Below, in pieces: positions 30,370 through 40,544 of a stretch of 40,544 nucleotides of DNA. The position numbers and the translations under genes are program-made. Source of the stretch: Setaria digitata (lineage: Eukaryota; Nematoda; Chromadorea; Rhabditida; Setariidae); assembly GCA_003640385.1 (NCBI GenBank), contig RCAB01000537.1, positions 1 through 40,544 of the forward strand, read 5' to 3'. The notes under the pieces were generated by a model that saw nothing but the letters and a program-made list of their open reading frames with translations, was not told where the DNA came from and ran no database searches. Every line of letters begins with the position of its first letter. The stretch's first letter is position 1.

Positions 30370-32624
30370 AGTTATTCATCGGGAAGTCTGTTTGGATTGT
30401 TGGACATCGATTAGTCCTGAAATACTTAGTGTTCTGGTTGAAACAGGCTGTTCTTCATTAAGAATAATAAATTGAAATGTTCCGGGCAAGGTGTTAATTG
30501 ATCTGACTAAATGTACGAATAATATATGCGTTTTTAAATGATCAAAATAGAAAAATTATGCAGAATATACCTTACAGAGCTAAGAAGCGTTTTTTAAAGT
30601 AATCAAACAAGATCTGCATATCCATCAAAGCAGTCCAAGAGGAACCTCAGAGTTCTAAATTATATATTATATGAGACAGTTTGGACGCCATATTTTCGTT
30701 CAGTGGCCAAAACTTTTTTTAGAATTGCTCCGAATCAAAAAATTGTTTAATTTTTAAATAAAATTATTTCTAAATAAAAATCATTAAATTCATTTTAAAG
30801 AGAATTATTAAATTCATCTTAATCCATCACGAAGAAATATTGCAAAAAAAAACATAAAAGTGTTTATCATTTCATTTTATCTTTTGATTTGCAAAAAGAG
30901 AACTCGTCATTTTGGGGCACAATTATCGGCCTTGAAGGCTGTACCAATTCATGATATGATATGATTAACTCGTAGCACTATCAGAAGTGCATTTCGGCGA
31001 TAGTTAAACGAAAATACGGCGCAATCAATTGGTCATCTTAACCTGATCGTTACCGATCTCGAGGCAACCACTTTCCTCAAGGAAAACAGATTGATCTATC
31101 TTCAAAATAATCATTTTGAACAATTTAAAATCCTATCAACTTTATGAAATATCTCTTGCTGAGCTGAACAATCTCAATTCCATGTTGTGCTATAACAGAT
31201 TTTATTCATTTCACTCCTAGCACACTTTTCCTTCCTAAAGAAAAGTTTGCTACTTTCCAAAATAGAATTACATTATAAATTATGGATTTAATTCTCGAAA
31301 ACAGTTTACAAATACTATAAAGTTGTTACGATCTATTTGAAGTTCAGCAGGTGGAATTACTTCTTTTGTTTTTTTTTTTTTTTGCATAATGTGAATCATA
31401 CATTGAAACATAAAAGTGTTTATCATTTCATTTTATCTTTTGATTTGTAATTTCTCGTCAAAATTTATTCTTAGAAAGAGCAGATAGTATAAAAACACCA
31501 AAAAAAGATTGCTTTGACACACTGAATAAATACTTCGAGTAATTCTAGCATTAGTTTAGAAAATGCCAAAAAAAAGAAAATTTTGAATGAAGCAGAAAGA
31601 AAACATGGCTGATAAAGTAGGATTTTTCAAGTGTAATGATGATAATTCAAATCGAATAAATCCCATAGAATTTTTAAAAACCATTCTGCAAGAACTTCCG
31701 ATTTATGACTTTTAAATTTATCGCCGTAGACTTTTAAAGATTTAACTGTGCTTGGAAGTATCGAATATTCCACAATAATTTGATGCTATGTTTGCAAGAA
31801 AGATGCAAAATAATTATAGCAAGAAGGGTAATTNTAAAAACCATTCTGCAAGAACTACAATCCGATTTATGACTTTTAAATTTATCGCCGTAGACTTTTA
31901 AAGATTTAGCTGTGCTTGGAAGTATCGAATATTCCACAATAATTTGATGCTATGTTTGCAAGAAAGATGCAAAATAATTATAGCAAGAAGGGTAATTGCT
32001 CAAGTACTTCCTCGTTCTGTGTTTTTCAACAATTCGAGATTGATTTTATTTGCTGAGTTACTTTAAAATAGGAAAAAAAAAAGATCACTATCAAGCAATT
32101 AAAAATTTATATGAGTAATATTCCATTTGTTTCACTGCGAAAGTGTTTATTGTTAGGATATGGTAAGTAATAATGCCAAATAAATTCTACTTCTGTTCGT
32201 GAATATGATAACATATAGGTAACTAACTCTATGTGCTTGGTTCTTCTCTTCTGATAAATGATTGATATGAACATTATTGTTAGCAGTTAGATGTGATCAA
32301 TGAAAATGATTTGGAAGCAGAAACAGCTCATTAATTAGACCTTGTTAAGTACTTCTAACTTTTTTGTTAATTTCTTTCTTACAGTTGCGTAAAATCACTT
32401 TATGTCGTCAAAAATTGAACTTCTTGTAGAATGTCTTAACTTTATTCTTTTCCTCAAAAGTGCTAAATGACTAATTGTAAAAACATGTTATGACATAAAA
32501 ATTTAAAAATGCAAAGAAGCTTAATTCAAGAAAAATGCAACTTTTATCACTTTGAAAAAAAAAATAGCCTTATCACTAAAATGTATTACTGAAAGCACTT
32601 CACACAATGATAAATGTATGTTAC
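30370..32624. other. intergenic, no gene seen
   Basis: AT-rich except for a GC-richer island at about 30,900-31,080 that contains a short inverted pair (ACTATC/GATAGT) and no supported exon. Contains the scaffold join at 31,834. Confidence 0.5.
31675..31997. repeat. scaffold-join duplication around N at 31834
   Basis: 31675-31833 and 31835-31997 are near-identical across one N; the right copy has a few extra bases (ACTACAATCC for ACTTCC). A short minus-strand open frame across it contains the N and is not a gene. Confidence 0.9.
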
Positions 32625-32687
32625 CTCAGGTAAATCGTGAACGCGTTCCGTTACATCCGTTACATCCTCACTTTCACGCTTATGTCT
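32625..32687 (-). CDS. isolated minus-strand exon, 21 codons
   Basis: Minus-strand acceptor TTTAGTTTTCAG, then 63 nt open in phase 0 (RHKRESEDVTDVTERVHDLP, then E) and a donor GAG|GTAACA. It is much GC-richer than its flanks and contains a doubled GATGTAACG. Splice sites and codon character are good, but no partner exons were found on either side, so the gene may have large introns or be a relic. Confidence 0.42.
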
Positions 32688-32699
32688 CTGAAAACTAAA

Positions 32700-34290
32700 C
32701 GTAACTTAACTGAAACAAACATCATTTGTTTCTTATTTTTTATTTATTTATTTTTCTTTGCGATTTCTACTACTATCAGGGAAATTAAATTTCTATCTAT
32801 TTTAAACTTTTCTTTTTAGCATGACCATTTGAAGAATTACGCTTGAAGGAACAAATTTTTGCACAGTGATAAAACAGAAGATATAAATTTCGTAAATATG
32901 CTGCACTTCGTGGACAATATCTTTTTATTTTTAAACTTTAGTTAATCCATCAAAAATGATCTTCTTTATCTTGCAAAATTCAATTTAAATTCACTCACTT
33001 GACAAACATATGATGAATTTTAATTTGAATGCATAACTACTGTATTATTTTTAGCAGTTCTGTCACTGTAAGTCTTAATAGAATAGTTTAAAATCAGTAA
33101 AAATCCATGAGATATTTTCAAAAAATGCAACTAAGGATGATATTTTTGGATTAATTGATTGGTCGATGATAAGCTTATTAGAATAATTAAGGTTATTATA
33201 ATCAGCAAAACAAACATTTTCCAAATTTTTGTCTGAAAGTAAATGGGTATTATTAAATAGATCACGTTAAGAAACTTTCACTGTTCTGTTTCAAATTGAT
33301 AAAATAAGCAACAAAATAATTCCTCAAATAATTAATCAAAAGTAATTGAATAACTCTTCACTAATACCAATTAGTACTTCGTCATCTGATCGCTGATAGA
33401 TGTTCTTTCTAATTCCCAAATCATTCTTGTATGGATATTTTCGGTAGTAATTGCTAAAAATTAAATAGTGAAGATTAATTAATGCATTTCTACTGTTTCA
33501 TATTCTTTGCAAGAAACGCAGAAAACTTTTAGGCATTTATTTTGTTGTGGCGACAAGAAATGTTTTATGTGAGTTTTTTTTAAAAAATAATTCCTTTTTA
33601 TTTGCATAATCTACGGAAAAAGAAGAATTTTTGAATGAAAACATAAATTTTATCAGTCCGTGGAGCACATTGATGCTTTTCACTTCTACTCGAGTGATAT
33701 CGTTCCTAGTCAGCGATAAAAACTTCTAATTATCCATCAGATTCATTTACTCATCCATGCTTCCCTCATTCTTTTACTTTTATTCCATTTTTGTTTTAAC
33801 TTCTCTTCTCTCATCGCTCTTGCATTCTTGGAAATTTCGAAAAATTTCCGATTATGAACATACACAACTGGAAAGTAGATTCAAAATAGCTGATTTAAAT
33901 TTTTTTTTTTCACTGTTTTGAATACTTTCAATGAACTTGACGTCTCCTTCCTAGGATTGTATACAGATCTGCAATTCCGTAAGAAAGGTTTTTTGAATAA
34001 AGAAAGTTACAGTGCAATGTCATGACAAGCAAAGCAACTTAATAAAAACAGTGGTCGTCGAAAATTGCCGAAGATGAACTGGAATAGTGATAGTAATTAT
34101 TCTAGTAGCAAACTTGCTATCAAGCAAATAGTTTGGTCGATTCTAATTAATTAAGGAAAAAATGAATTAAGTAGAAATCTTGCCGAAAAGAAATTAACTT
34201 CTTTATTGGAACTGATGTCTTGAGTATTTTTCAGGACGTATCATTGCAGTTAAATTTCTGTTCTTGCATTCCTAATATCTTCAGAAATTC
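32700..34290. other. no firm gene
   Basis: AT-rich. A minus-strand frame around 33,570-33,740 (LTRNDITRVEVKSINVLHG) is open but has no splice context. Confidence 0.45.
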
Positions 34291-34292
34291 CA

Positions 34293-34640
34293 TTAACGGA
34301 AACAATTGCAAAACTTGTTACACTTAAACGGTCTTTCTCCTATATATCCCTGTATGTTTCAGCAATTGATCGCATATCCCGGTTCCTTTTCCGGATATTT
34401 CACTTCTGGACAGTCTTCCTTCTTTACGCATCTGTTTACGAGACTTTAAATAACTCATACTGCTGCATCATTTACCGCACACATCAAATCACATCTGCGC
34501 CTTGTCTCATCCTTACGCTTTTTTTTTTAGATAACAATTTTCCGTTTCCGACTCAAGTCTTTGTGCGACACTCCTACTTGAACAGTTCTTGCCAGTTGCA
34601 TACATCTTTCGCTTTTACTTGATGTCTGAAATAACCATTA
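34293..34640 (-). pseudogene. decayed C2H2 zinc-finger gene relic
   Basis: Reading minus, several frames together show degraded zinc fingers. The clearest part is QLLKHT, then a 2-base loss, then GERPFKCNKFCNCFR and a stop, which is the classic finger linker and the start of the next finger. Before it lies RRCDLM, CGK, a stop, then CSSMSYLKSRKQMR, where both zinc-binding His positions read Arg (CGT). Further up is CMQ...GKNCSSRSV in another frame, followed by KDLSRKRK. Frame changes and in-frame stops make it non-functional. It lies in a clearly GC-richer block of the AT-rich right end. Confidence 0.55.
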
Positions 34641-35527
34641 TTCATGATGCCATTGTGTAATGCGTATCTCAGCATTTATTATGCTTTAATATCTTAAACT
34701 TAAACTTAAAGATTAATTGGAAATGAATATCATGTATGGGTCGTCTTTTAACACTGATATTGTAAACGTGATGAAAAGGTTGGCTGGCTGAAGAGGTATT
34801 TTTTACTCAAATGCTCTGCAGCATTTAATCAGTGATATTATAATTTTTTTCCGGAGATTCTCTAATCTGAGCAATTGATTTCTGCATTGTTTACTTATTG
34901 TCATGTTTGCTGATAATGAGGTGCTTGATAAACAATAAAACAACAATTTGTCAAACATTTTGATTGTCAAGCAAATTCAATAAACAAATTTAAATACTAG
35001 AAATAACAAACTTTACCAAAATGTGTCAAAAGAGTTCTTCATAAAACATATGAAAATAACCAACCAGTAAAAGTTTTACAGTAGTGAGGGAAGGTAACAC
35101 AGAGTTATTTCCAAATTCTTGAAAACTCTATGACTTTTTTACTATAATATAAGCTTATCTTTTTGTAAAAGTTTTAGTTGATAACATCAGACCGGCAAAC
35201 TTTGCGCAAATGCATTCTTCCGGAAATTTTGGATGAAGTTTTTTGAAAATTCCATACAATGATGCTTTTAATAAGCCGAAAGATTGAAACAAATAGAAAT
35301 GTGTGCATTCTGAACCAACAAAACGAACTGAGTTAAATTAAATTCCTTTCATTGCAGAGCTCAGAATTTCGAAACAAATCAAAGAGATATTTCGAGTATT
35401 TTCACCGAACTGTACCTTCTGTCTTCTGTGAGCACTCATCACATTTCTTTTTACAGCTTCATTCACTGCGCAGAAAATATTTTTGGAAAATGAATATTTA
35501 TTGTTAAAAAAGAAAAGAAAAAATGTA

Positions 35528-35658
35528 ATGAAATAAATTGGTCTACTCAAATGTGCAAATTTCCTCAAAGCGAAAAATGAANAAAAAAAGAAAAAAGGTA
35601 AACGATGAAATAAATTGGTCTACTCAAATGTGCAAATTTCCTCAAAGCGAAAAATGAA
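35528..35658. repeat. scaffold-join duplication around N at 35582
   Basis: ATGAAATAAATTGGTCTACT and the next 34 bases occur at about 35,528-35,581 and again at 35,605-35,658, separated by an N and an A/G-rich stretch. Confidence 0.85.
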
Positions 35659-37869
35659 ATTTAACTGAACGAATAGCAAGGCGAACTGTATTTAATTCCA
35701 AGCAGTACTGGTGAAGACGAGCCCAGAAAACTTCGGACTTCATTTTTCAGAATTCCTGTATATAAAAGAACTTAAGAAAAGAACGCAAAGTGGCAGTCTT
35801 TTTGCAATAAAGGCATGAGCAAACATATAAAAATTACAAAAAGTTATAAACATTTTTAAGTGCTTTAGAAGCAAAGCATAGAAAGTAGCTCAAAATGATT
35901 TAGAAAATATCTTTATAAAAAAAAACACCCATGTGAATCATGTTTTTGAAATGAATAAAATTTTGAAAAAGCTGCGCAGGAACGACACGATGACAGCAAC
36001 TGAGTGAACTAGGAAACTAAAAGAAATATAAAACTCTAAAAAGATTTCTCAATTTTTCTTCTTATTGCTAAAAAAAGGAAATTTAAATGGGCACGGAATG
36101 AAAAGAGAAGAAAGTTTCACAAATAAAACAGGAACAACAAGCAATTTCATCATGCAACTAAGGAAATACAAAGCAAAACTTCAGTTAAAGATCACTGCGA
36201 AACTCACAAAAAAAGAAAATTGTAGAAGAAATGCATACTTTTTTTTTCAATATTAGTCAGACATTAAAAGTGACATCAGTAATTAAGTGAGCAAAAAACT
36301 GAATAAACAGCAAAATAAGCTGAAGCACCATTTCACAGTGTAAAATTTTATCTCAGTAAAAACTCAAATCTTGACAAGAAAAGAATTACCATTTTAATCA
36401 AACGACTGCCTTTCCGGATAATCATATATGGATCGATTTGTGATACAATCAGCAGCTGTTTTGTGATATGACAAGAAATCATTCACTACTGATACATGAA
36501 AGGTTTCCAGATTTCTTGGCATGAATTCGTTTCAGTTAGAACTTCAGTTGTGTACCCAAAAACATTTTCACAATGACAACTTTACTAATTGTATTGTTAT
36601 TTCAGTTTTCATTTCACAATATTTACAAAACGATGTCGTATTTCTGGATAACTGCTTCTGTTCCTGACACACTATTTTCTCATTGAAGAACTGCATATGG
36701 GTCACATATGGGTCACTTTTTTAAATCAGTTTTTAAAACAAAAACTTGTTTTCAATAAGAATTAATTATATCACTTATCACAAATAACGAACAGTAGTGC
36801 CACATTTCTCATTACGGCATATACATACTAAATCTTACATAAGTCTTAGTAATAATGAAAAACTTGTATTAAAAACTCTTTCTTTTTTTTGATATTTTGC
36901 AGTCAATTTGGAAATTAGCTCTACTGATATTTCATGCATTGCATTTCTTGATCAATCCTTGATCAAAAATAAACCTTCCATATGCGTCACTTTTTGTAAA
37001 TCATCCAAAACTTGACAATAAACCGATTATCTAAGCAAATGGTTTTAAAAGTCGATCAAATTAGCAGCACAAAATTTCATTATCGTTGAAATGAATCTTA
37101 CATACCATAAGAATACAAAAATGAAGGCTATTTTCTCTAAGAATTATACACAACGTTTTCAAAAATCACTTTTAATATAAATGACAGAATTTGTGATGCC
37201 ATTTGATGGGACGTGTCAATTAGAAGAATTATACAAGAAAGGATTAAGATGAAAAAGATTTTTTACGCTTACTACGATCTTCTTTAACTTTTGCTTAATC
37301 ATTAAGCGATAAAAAAGCATTTAAGGTGATTCTTATTACATAAGTCAGGGACCATTTTTGTGTCTAAATTGATTTTTCTTCCTGAAATGCTTTTTTATTA
37401 CTTGCTAATTAAGTAGAGTAATTTTCTGTGCAAATTTAATTTTATTACCTTTTCTTAATATTCCTTCTATCACAATTTATTCCAAATAATTCATCCCAAA
37501 TATATCGAATTCGCTTCATTTCAATTTTATTTCAGAAACGTTTATTGTGAAACTGCTGCAATAATGAACGCGTCAAGAAATGAGATATCTAATAACAGGT
37601 TAAAGGTTATCTGGAATAAGCATGCATTGAGAACTTATAGCATTTTCAGGATGCATATTTTAACCCCATAAGTTCATTAGTAGGTAGCGAAGCAGTTCAT
37701 AAGATCACTTTTTTTATGCTTGCAGAGGTGCTAATGATAACATTTTAATGTTTCACCATATGGATATCAGTGCAGGCTAAATAATTTAGTTAATTTTAGC
37801 TAATTAAACTTCATTAAAATATTTTCAAGAAGCTGCAGACAAATTCATTTCCTTCCGTTTCTTTGTTTG

Positions 37870-37893
37870 CAAAAAAAAAAAAAAAAAAAAAAA
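37870..37893. repeat. poly-A run
   Basis: About 24 A residues in a row flanked by GC. Length is unreliable in a draft. Confidence 0.85.
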
Positions 37894-39269
37894 AGCAACA
37901 AAGAACTTTTTTGAGGATGATCTCTGTGTTTAGAATATAAAATTTCTAAACATATCTTTGGAACAAATATGCTCAGTAATGACAACGATGACATTATTTT
38001 TCTCCTAATTAATTTTATAAATGAGTTATAGAAATGAGAAGACACAGAAAGTTTGATTTGCTTTCATTCAATTATATAAAATCATATATATATATATATG
38101 TATGAGACAAAAGTCACTTCGCGCAATTTTACGTAATTACACTAAATACCTTTCACGAAACTTATACGGAAACAACTTATGATATATAGCTGCAATAAAG
38201 ATCATAATTTGATATAACTTATATTAAATAGAAAAACTTTTTTTTTGAGCATAAAATTATCGTTTCATTTATAGTTATGTTCGCAACGCACAAACTATTA
38301 AGAATTGTTTCTACATATTTTATGGATTATCGGTTACATGAAACATAGTAATTACAGCAACGCAACAGGAATACAAGATGACAGCGGTAATAATGCTACT
38401 GAAAAATCAAAAAATGCAATTTTTTTTTCCTTTTTGTTTTCTCGTTCGATGCATATTTACCGCAGTAATTCTAAAAGGTTTTACTGCTTCTGTAATATCA
38501 GAAGCAAATGATTTGTTTTTTAAAATAAAAAATTTTGATAAATCATTTTAACTAAAATTAGCAATCTCGAGGATTAATGAATTCTGCAACATACTCAAGA
38601 GCCACTGGAGTGTAATAAGCAGTCATAGTATCGTTGAAGAAAAAGATTTTAAAATAATTTAAAGGAATTATTTCAGTAGAATTCATAACAACAGATGATT
38701 AATAAACATAATGCCTCCAAGGTGATTTATTTTAACTTTTAATTATAATTTATGAATGAAATAAAATCAGATACAGATGCATTTTATTTTGAATAAAGAG
38801 AGTACGAAACAGAATGTGTTTTTATTGATGTTGCAATATTTAATAATTTTACTTATAAAAATATCAACATGCGGAAAAAAAATTTAAAAATTAATCATAG
38901 ATTTATCTCAGACTGATAACCAAAAAATTACTTTATTAAATAAATTTATCGATACGATTATGTGATGATAATTTTGGGTCATTTTTTCACACTAGAAAGC
39001 TACTTTTGTCAGTTACTTTATTTTATTCGTAAATCTGATCTGACTATGATTTTAAGCATTCCATCTAGTAAAAAATAGTTTCACTTAATTCACTAAATAA
39101 TACAACACTTTCTTAGCATGAAATACATTTATGAGATGGAATAAATCCTTATCATATCACTAGAATTGTTACAATCTGGTCATCGAAAAAGTGCAATTTA
39201 AAATTTGTACCTTCAGAGAAGAAAGTTTTGCATACTTAAATACAAATTTGTCCTTGAAAACTTTCCTTG

Positions 39270-39462
39270 AAAATAAAAGTTTTTTCTTTTTTTTCAGACA
39301 AAAATAGTAGCATTAAGTATAGCTGATTTTGATATTTTCAGTTTTTTCAAGGTGGTTTTTTTTANAAAAATAAAAGTTTTTTCTTTTTTTTCAGACAAAA
39401 ATAGTGGTATTAAGTATAGCTGATTTTGATATTTTCAGTTTTTTCAAGGTGGTTTTTTTTAT
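39270..39462. repeat. scaffold-join duplication around N at 39365
   Basis: About 95 bp left of the N are repeated on its right with single-base changes (AGTAGCATTAAG against AGTGGTATTAAG). Confidence 0.9.
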
Positions 39463-39704
39463 TATGAAAGTATCAAATGAAAATTTCAAAAACAATTTCG
39501 TTTGCTATTTGAGTGAGGAAAAATAGAACTGAGAATACTCGATATAAATGCCCCGTTTCTGCATCCTGAAATTTAGAACTGAAAGTGGAATATGAACGAA
39601 ATTTACGCAACAGTATCGTACTTGGATATGTTTGTTCTCGTAAGTTATACCAAGGGAAAAAATTCAATCATACAAAATATTGAAAAAATTTTTCTGTTTA
39701 AAGA

Positions 39705-39829
39705 TTTTGAAGAAGAAAAGGGACTTCTCTGCTCCCCTGTTATAATCCTGAAATTGATTTCTTAATNTTTTGAAGAAGAAAAGGGACTTCTCTGCTCCCC
39801 TGTTATAATCCTGAAATTGATTTCTTAAT
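39705..39829. repeat. scaffold-join duplication around N at 39767
   Basis: 39705-39766 and 39768-39829 are the same 62 bases on either side of one N. Confidence 0.95.
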
Positions 39830-40544
39830 TAAAGAATAGCGTAAAGTCTGACCAAAATGACAATTAAACTGAAAAGTTTTGGTTCCAAGCACACAATGCT
39901 AAATGCCGAAAATTTGTCTCAAAGACTTTTGGCTATGCCTTATTATTTTCAATTAAAAAGTCAGATCATAACCTAAAATATTTCATTTTATTCATTTGGT
40001 AAATATTTGGTCATAATTGGTAATTTTTTTTTTATTTCATTTTTTTTTATTTTTTTCCCGAATTTTTCAGTAATTAACTATCGCTATTTAACAAGAATTT
40101 CTAATTAATTATATTAGAAGCAGGAAAAAATTCAAATTTGTAAAATATAGCATCCAATTGATTTTCAGGTGCTGTTTTTATCAATTTTGCAAAGAAAAAT
40201 GTCTTTAACAATCTCATGTTCTTCCATTTTATTTCAGATATTTCAGGTCAACAATACAAAACTTCAGCAGTTTTTCTCATTAATAGTTTCTTTCCCATGA
40301 CATGAAACATTTTTTTCAAGTTCAAAAATTAATTGAAAATCTTAACAATGCATTATAATTAACATAATGAAAAAAATTAAGCTAACTTCCTTAATAATTT
40401 ATTTAATTAAATGATCTACTCCTAATTTACATAATTCCCTCCAATAATGAAAAAGGCTACTAACTTTGAACTTTAAATATCTTCCATCCCTAAAATTCGT
40501 TATCCTTATTTCAATAAATGTATTTAAAGATTCAAAGCAGAAGT

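Larger units (their letters stand above)
34641..40544. other. AT-rich right end, no gene seen
   Basis: No open frame here has splice context or recognisable residues. Contains a poly-A run at about 37,870-37,893, a short TA repeat at about 38,084-38,099 and three scaffold joins. Confidence 0.55.

Noticed and set aside
31734..31937. 67-codon minus-strand open frame
   Set aside because: Runs through the N at 31834 and the duplicated scaffold-join sequence.

Overview
The window looks like draft nuclear DNA from a parasitic nematode. It is strongly AT-rich. Genes are split into many small exons, with TTTTCAG-type acceptors and GTAAG-type donors. It also carries hairpins whose 3' arms begin UCACCGG, the seed of the nematode miR-35/36 microRNA family. 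A filarial or other clade III worm is my best guess, but that is inference. Five single-N joins flanked by near-identical sequence show that the scaffold is an unpolished draft.

Left third (about 1-13,200): after a TTTA/TTAC tandem repeat and a sparse stretch lies one large plus-strand gene, 2240-13011 and open at its 5' end. I could read 28 exons whose phases all agree, giving 1580 codons plus stop. The order is a half DOMON domain, three ten-cysteine TIL domains, linkers, a DOMON, a second DOMON, a basic and PEPEPE-rich linker, a C-terminal half DOMON, another DOMON, a SEA domain, one transmembrane helix and a cytoplasmic tail with PPxY and NxxY-type motifs. This is a large cell-surface mosaic protein.

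Middle (about 13,200-22,400): a multi-pass membrane protein gene with a chemoreceptor-like look (15,943-17,549) is followed 300 bp later by a small single-pass membrane protein gene on the same strand (17,849-18,926). A minus-strand gene then runs from 22,225 to 21,010. Its start exon, second exon and terminal exon can be read, but its middle is unresolved. A decayed copy of its second exon lies at about 20,138-20,180.

Accessory region (about 24,650-30,400): five plus-strand hairpins, each 66-75 nt, form a dispersed array with miR-35/36-like 3' arms. Three of them sit in duplicated units that also carry a TATA box and a conserved GC-rich element, so each of those units looks like a microRNA gene with its own promoter. 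This is the most interesting part of the window. A decayed coiled-coil coding sequence lies inside the array, and a small two-exon gene (28,310-28,656) lies between the fourth and fifth hairpins.

Right end (about 30,400-40,544): mostly AT-rich non-coding DNA. It holds one convincing isolated minus-strand exon (32,625-32,687), a heavily decayed C2H2 zinc-finger relic on the minus strand (34,293-34,640), and most of the scaffold-join duplications.
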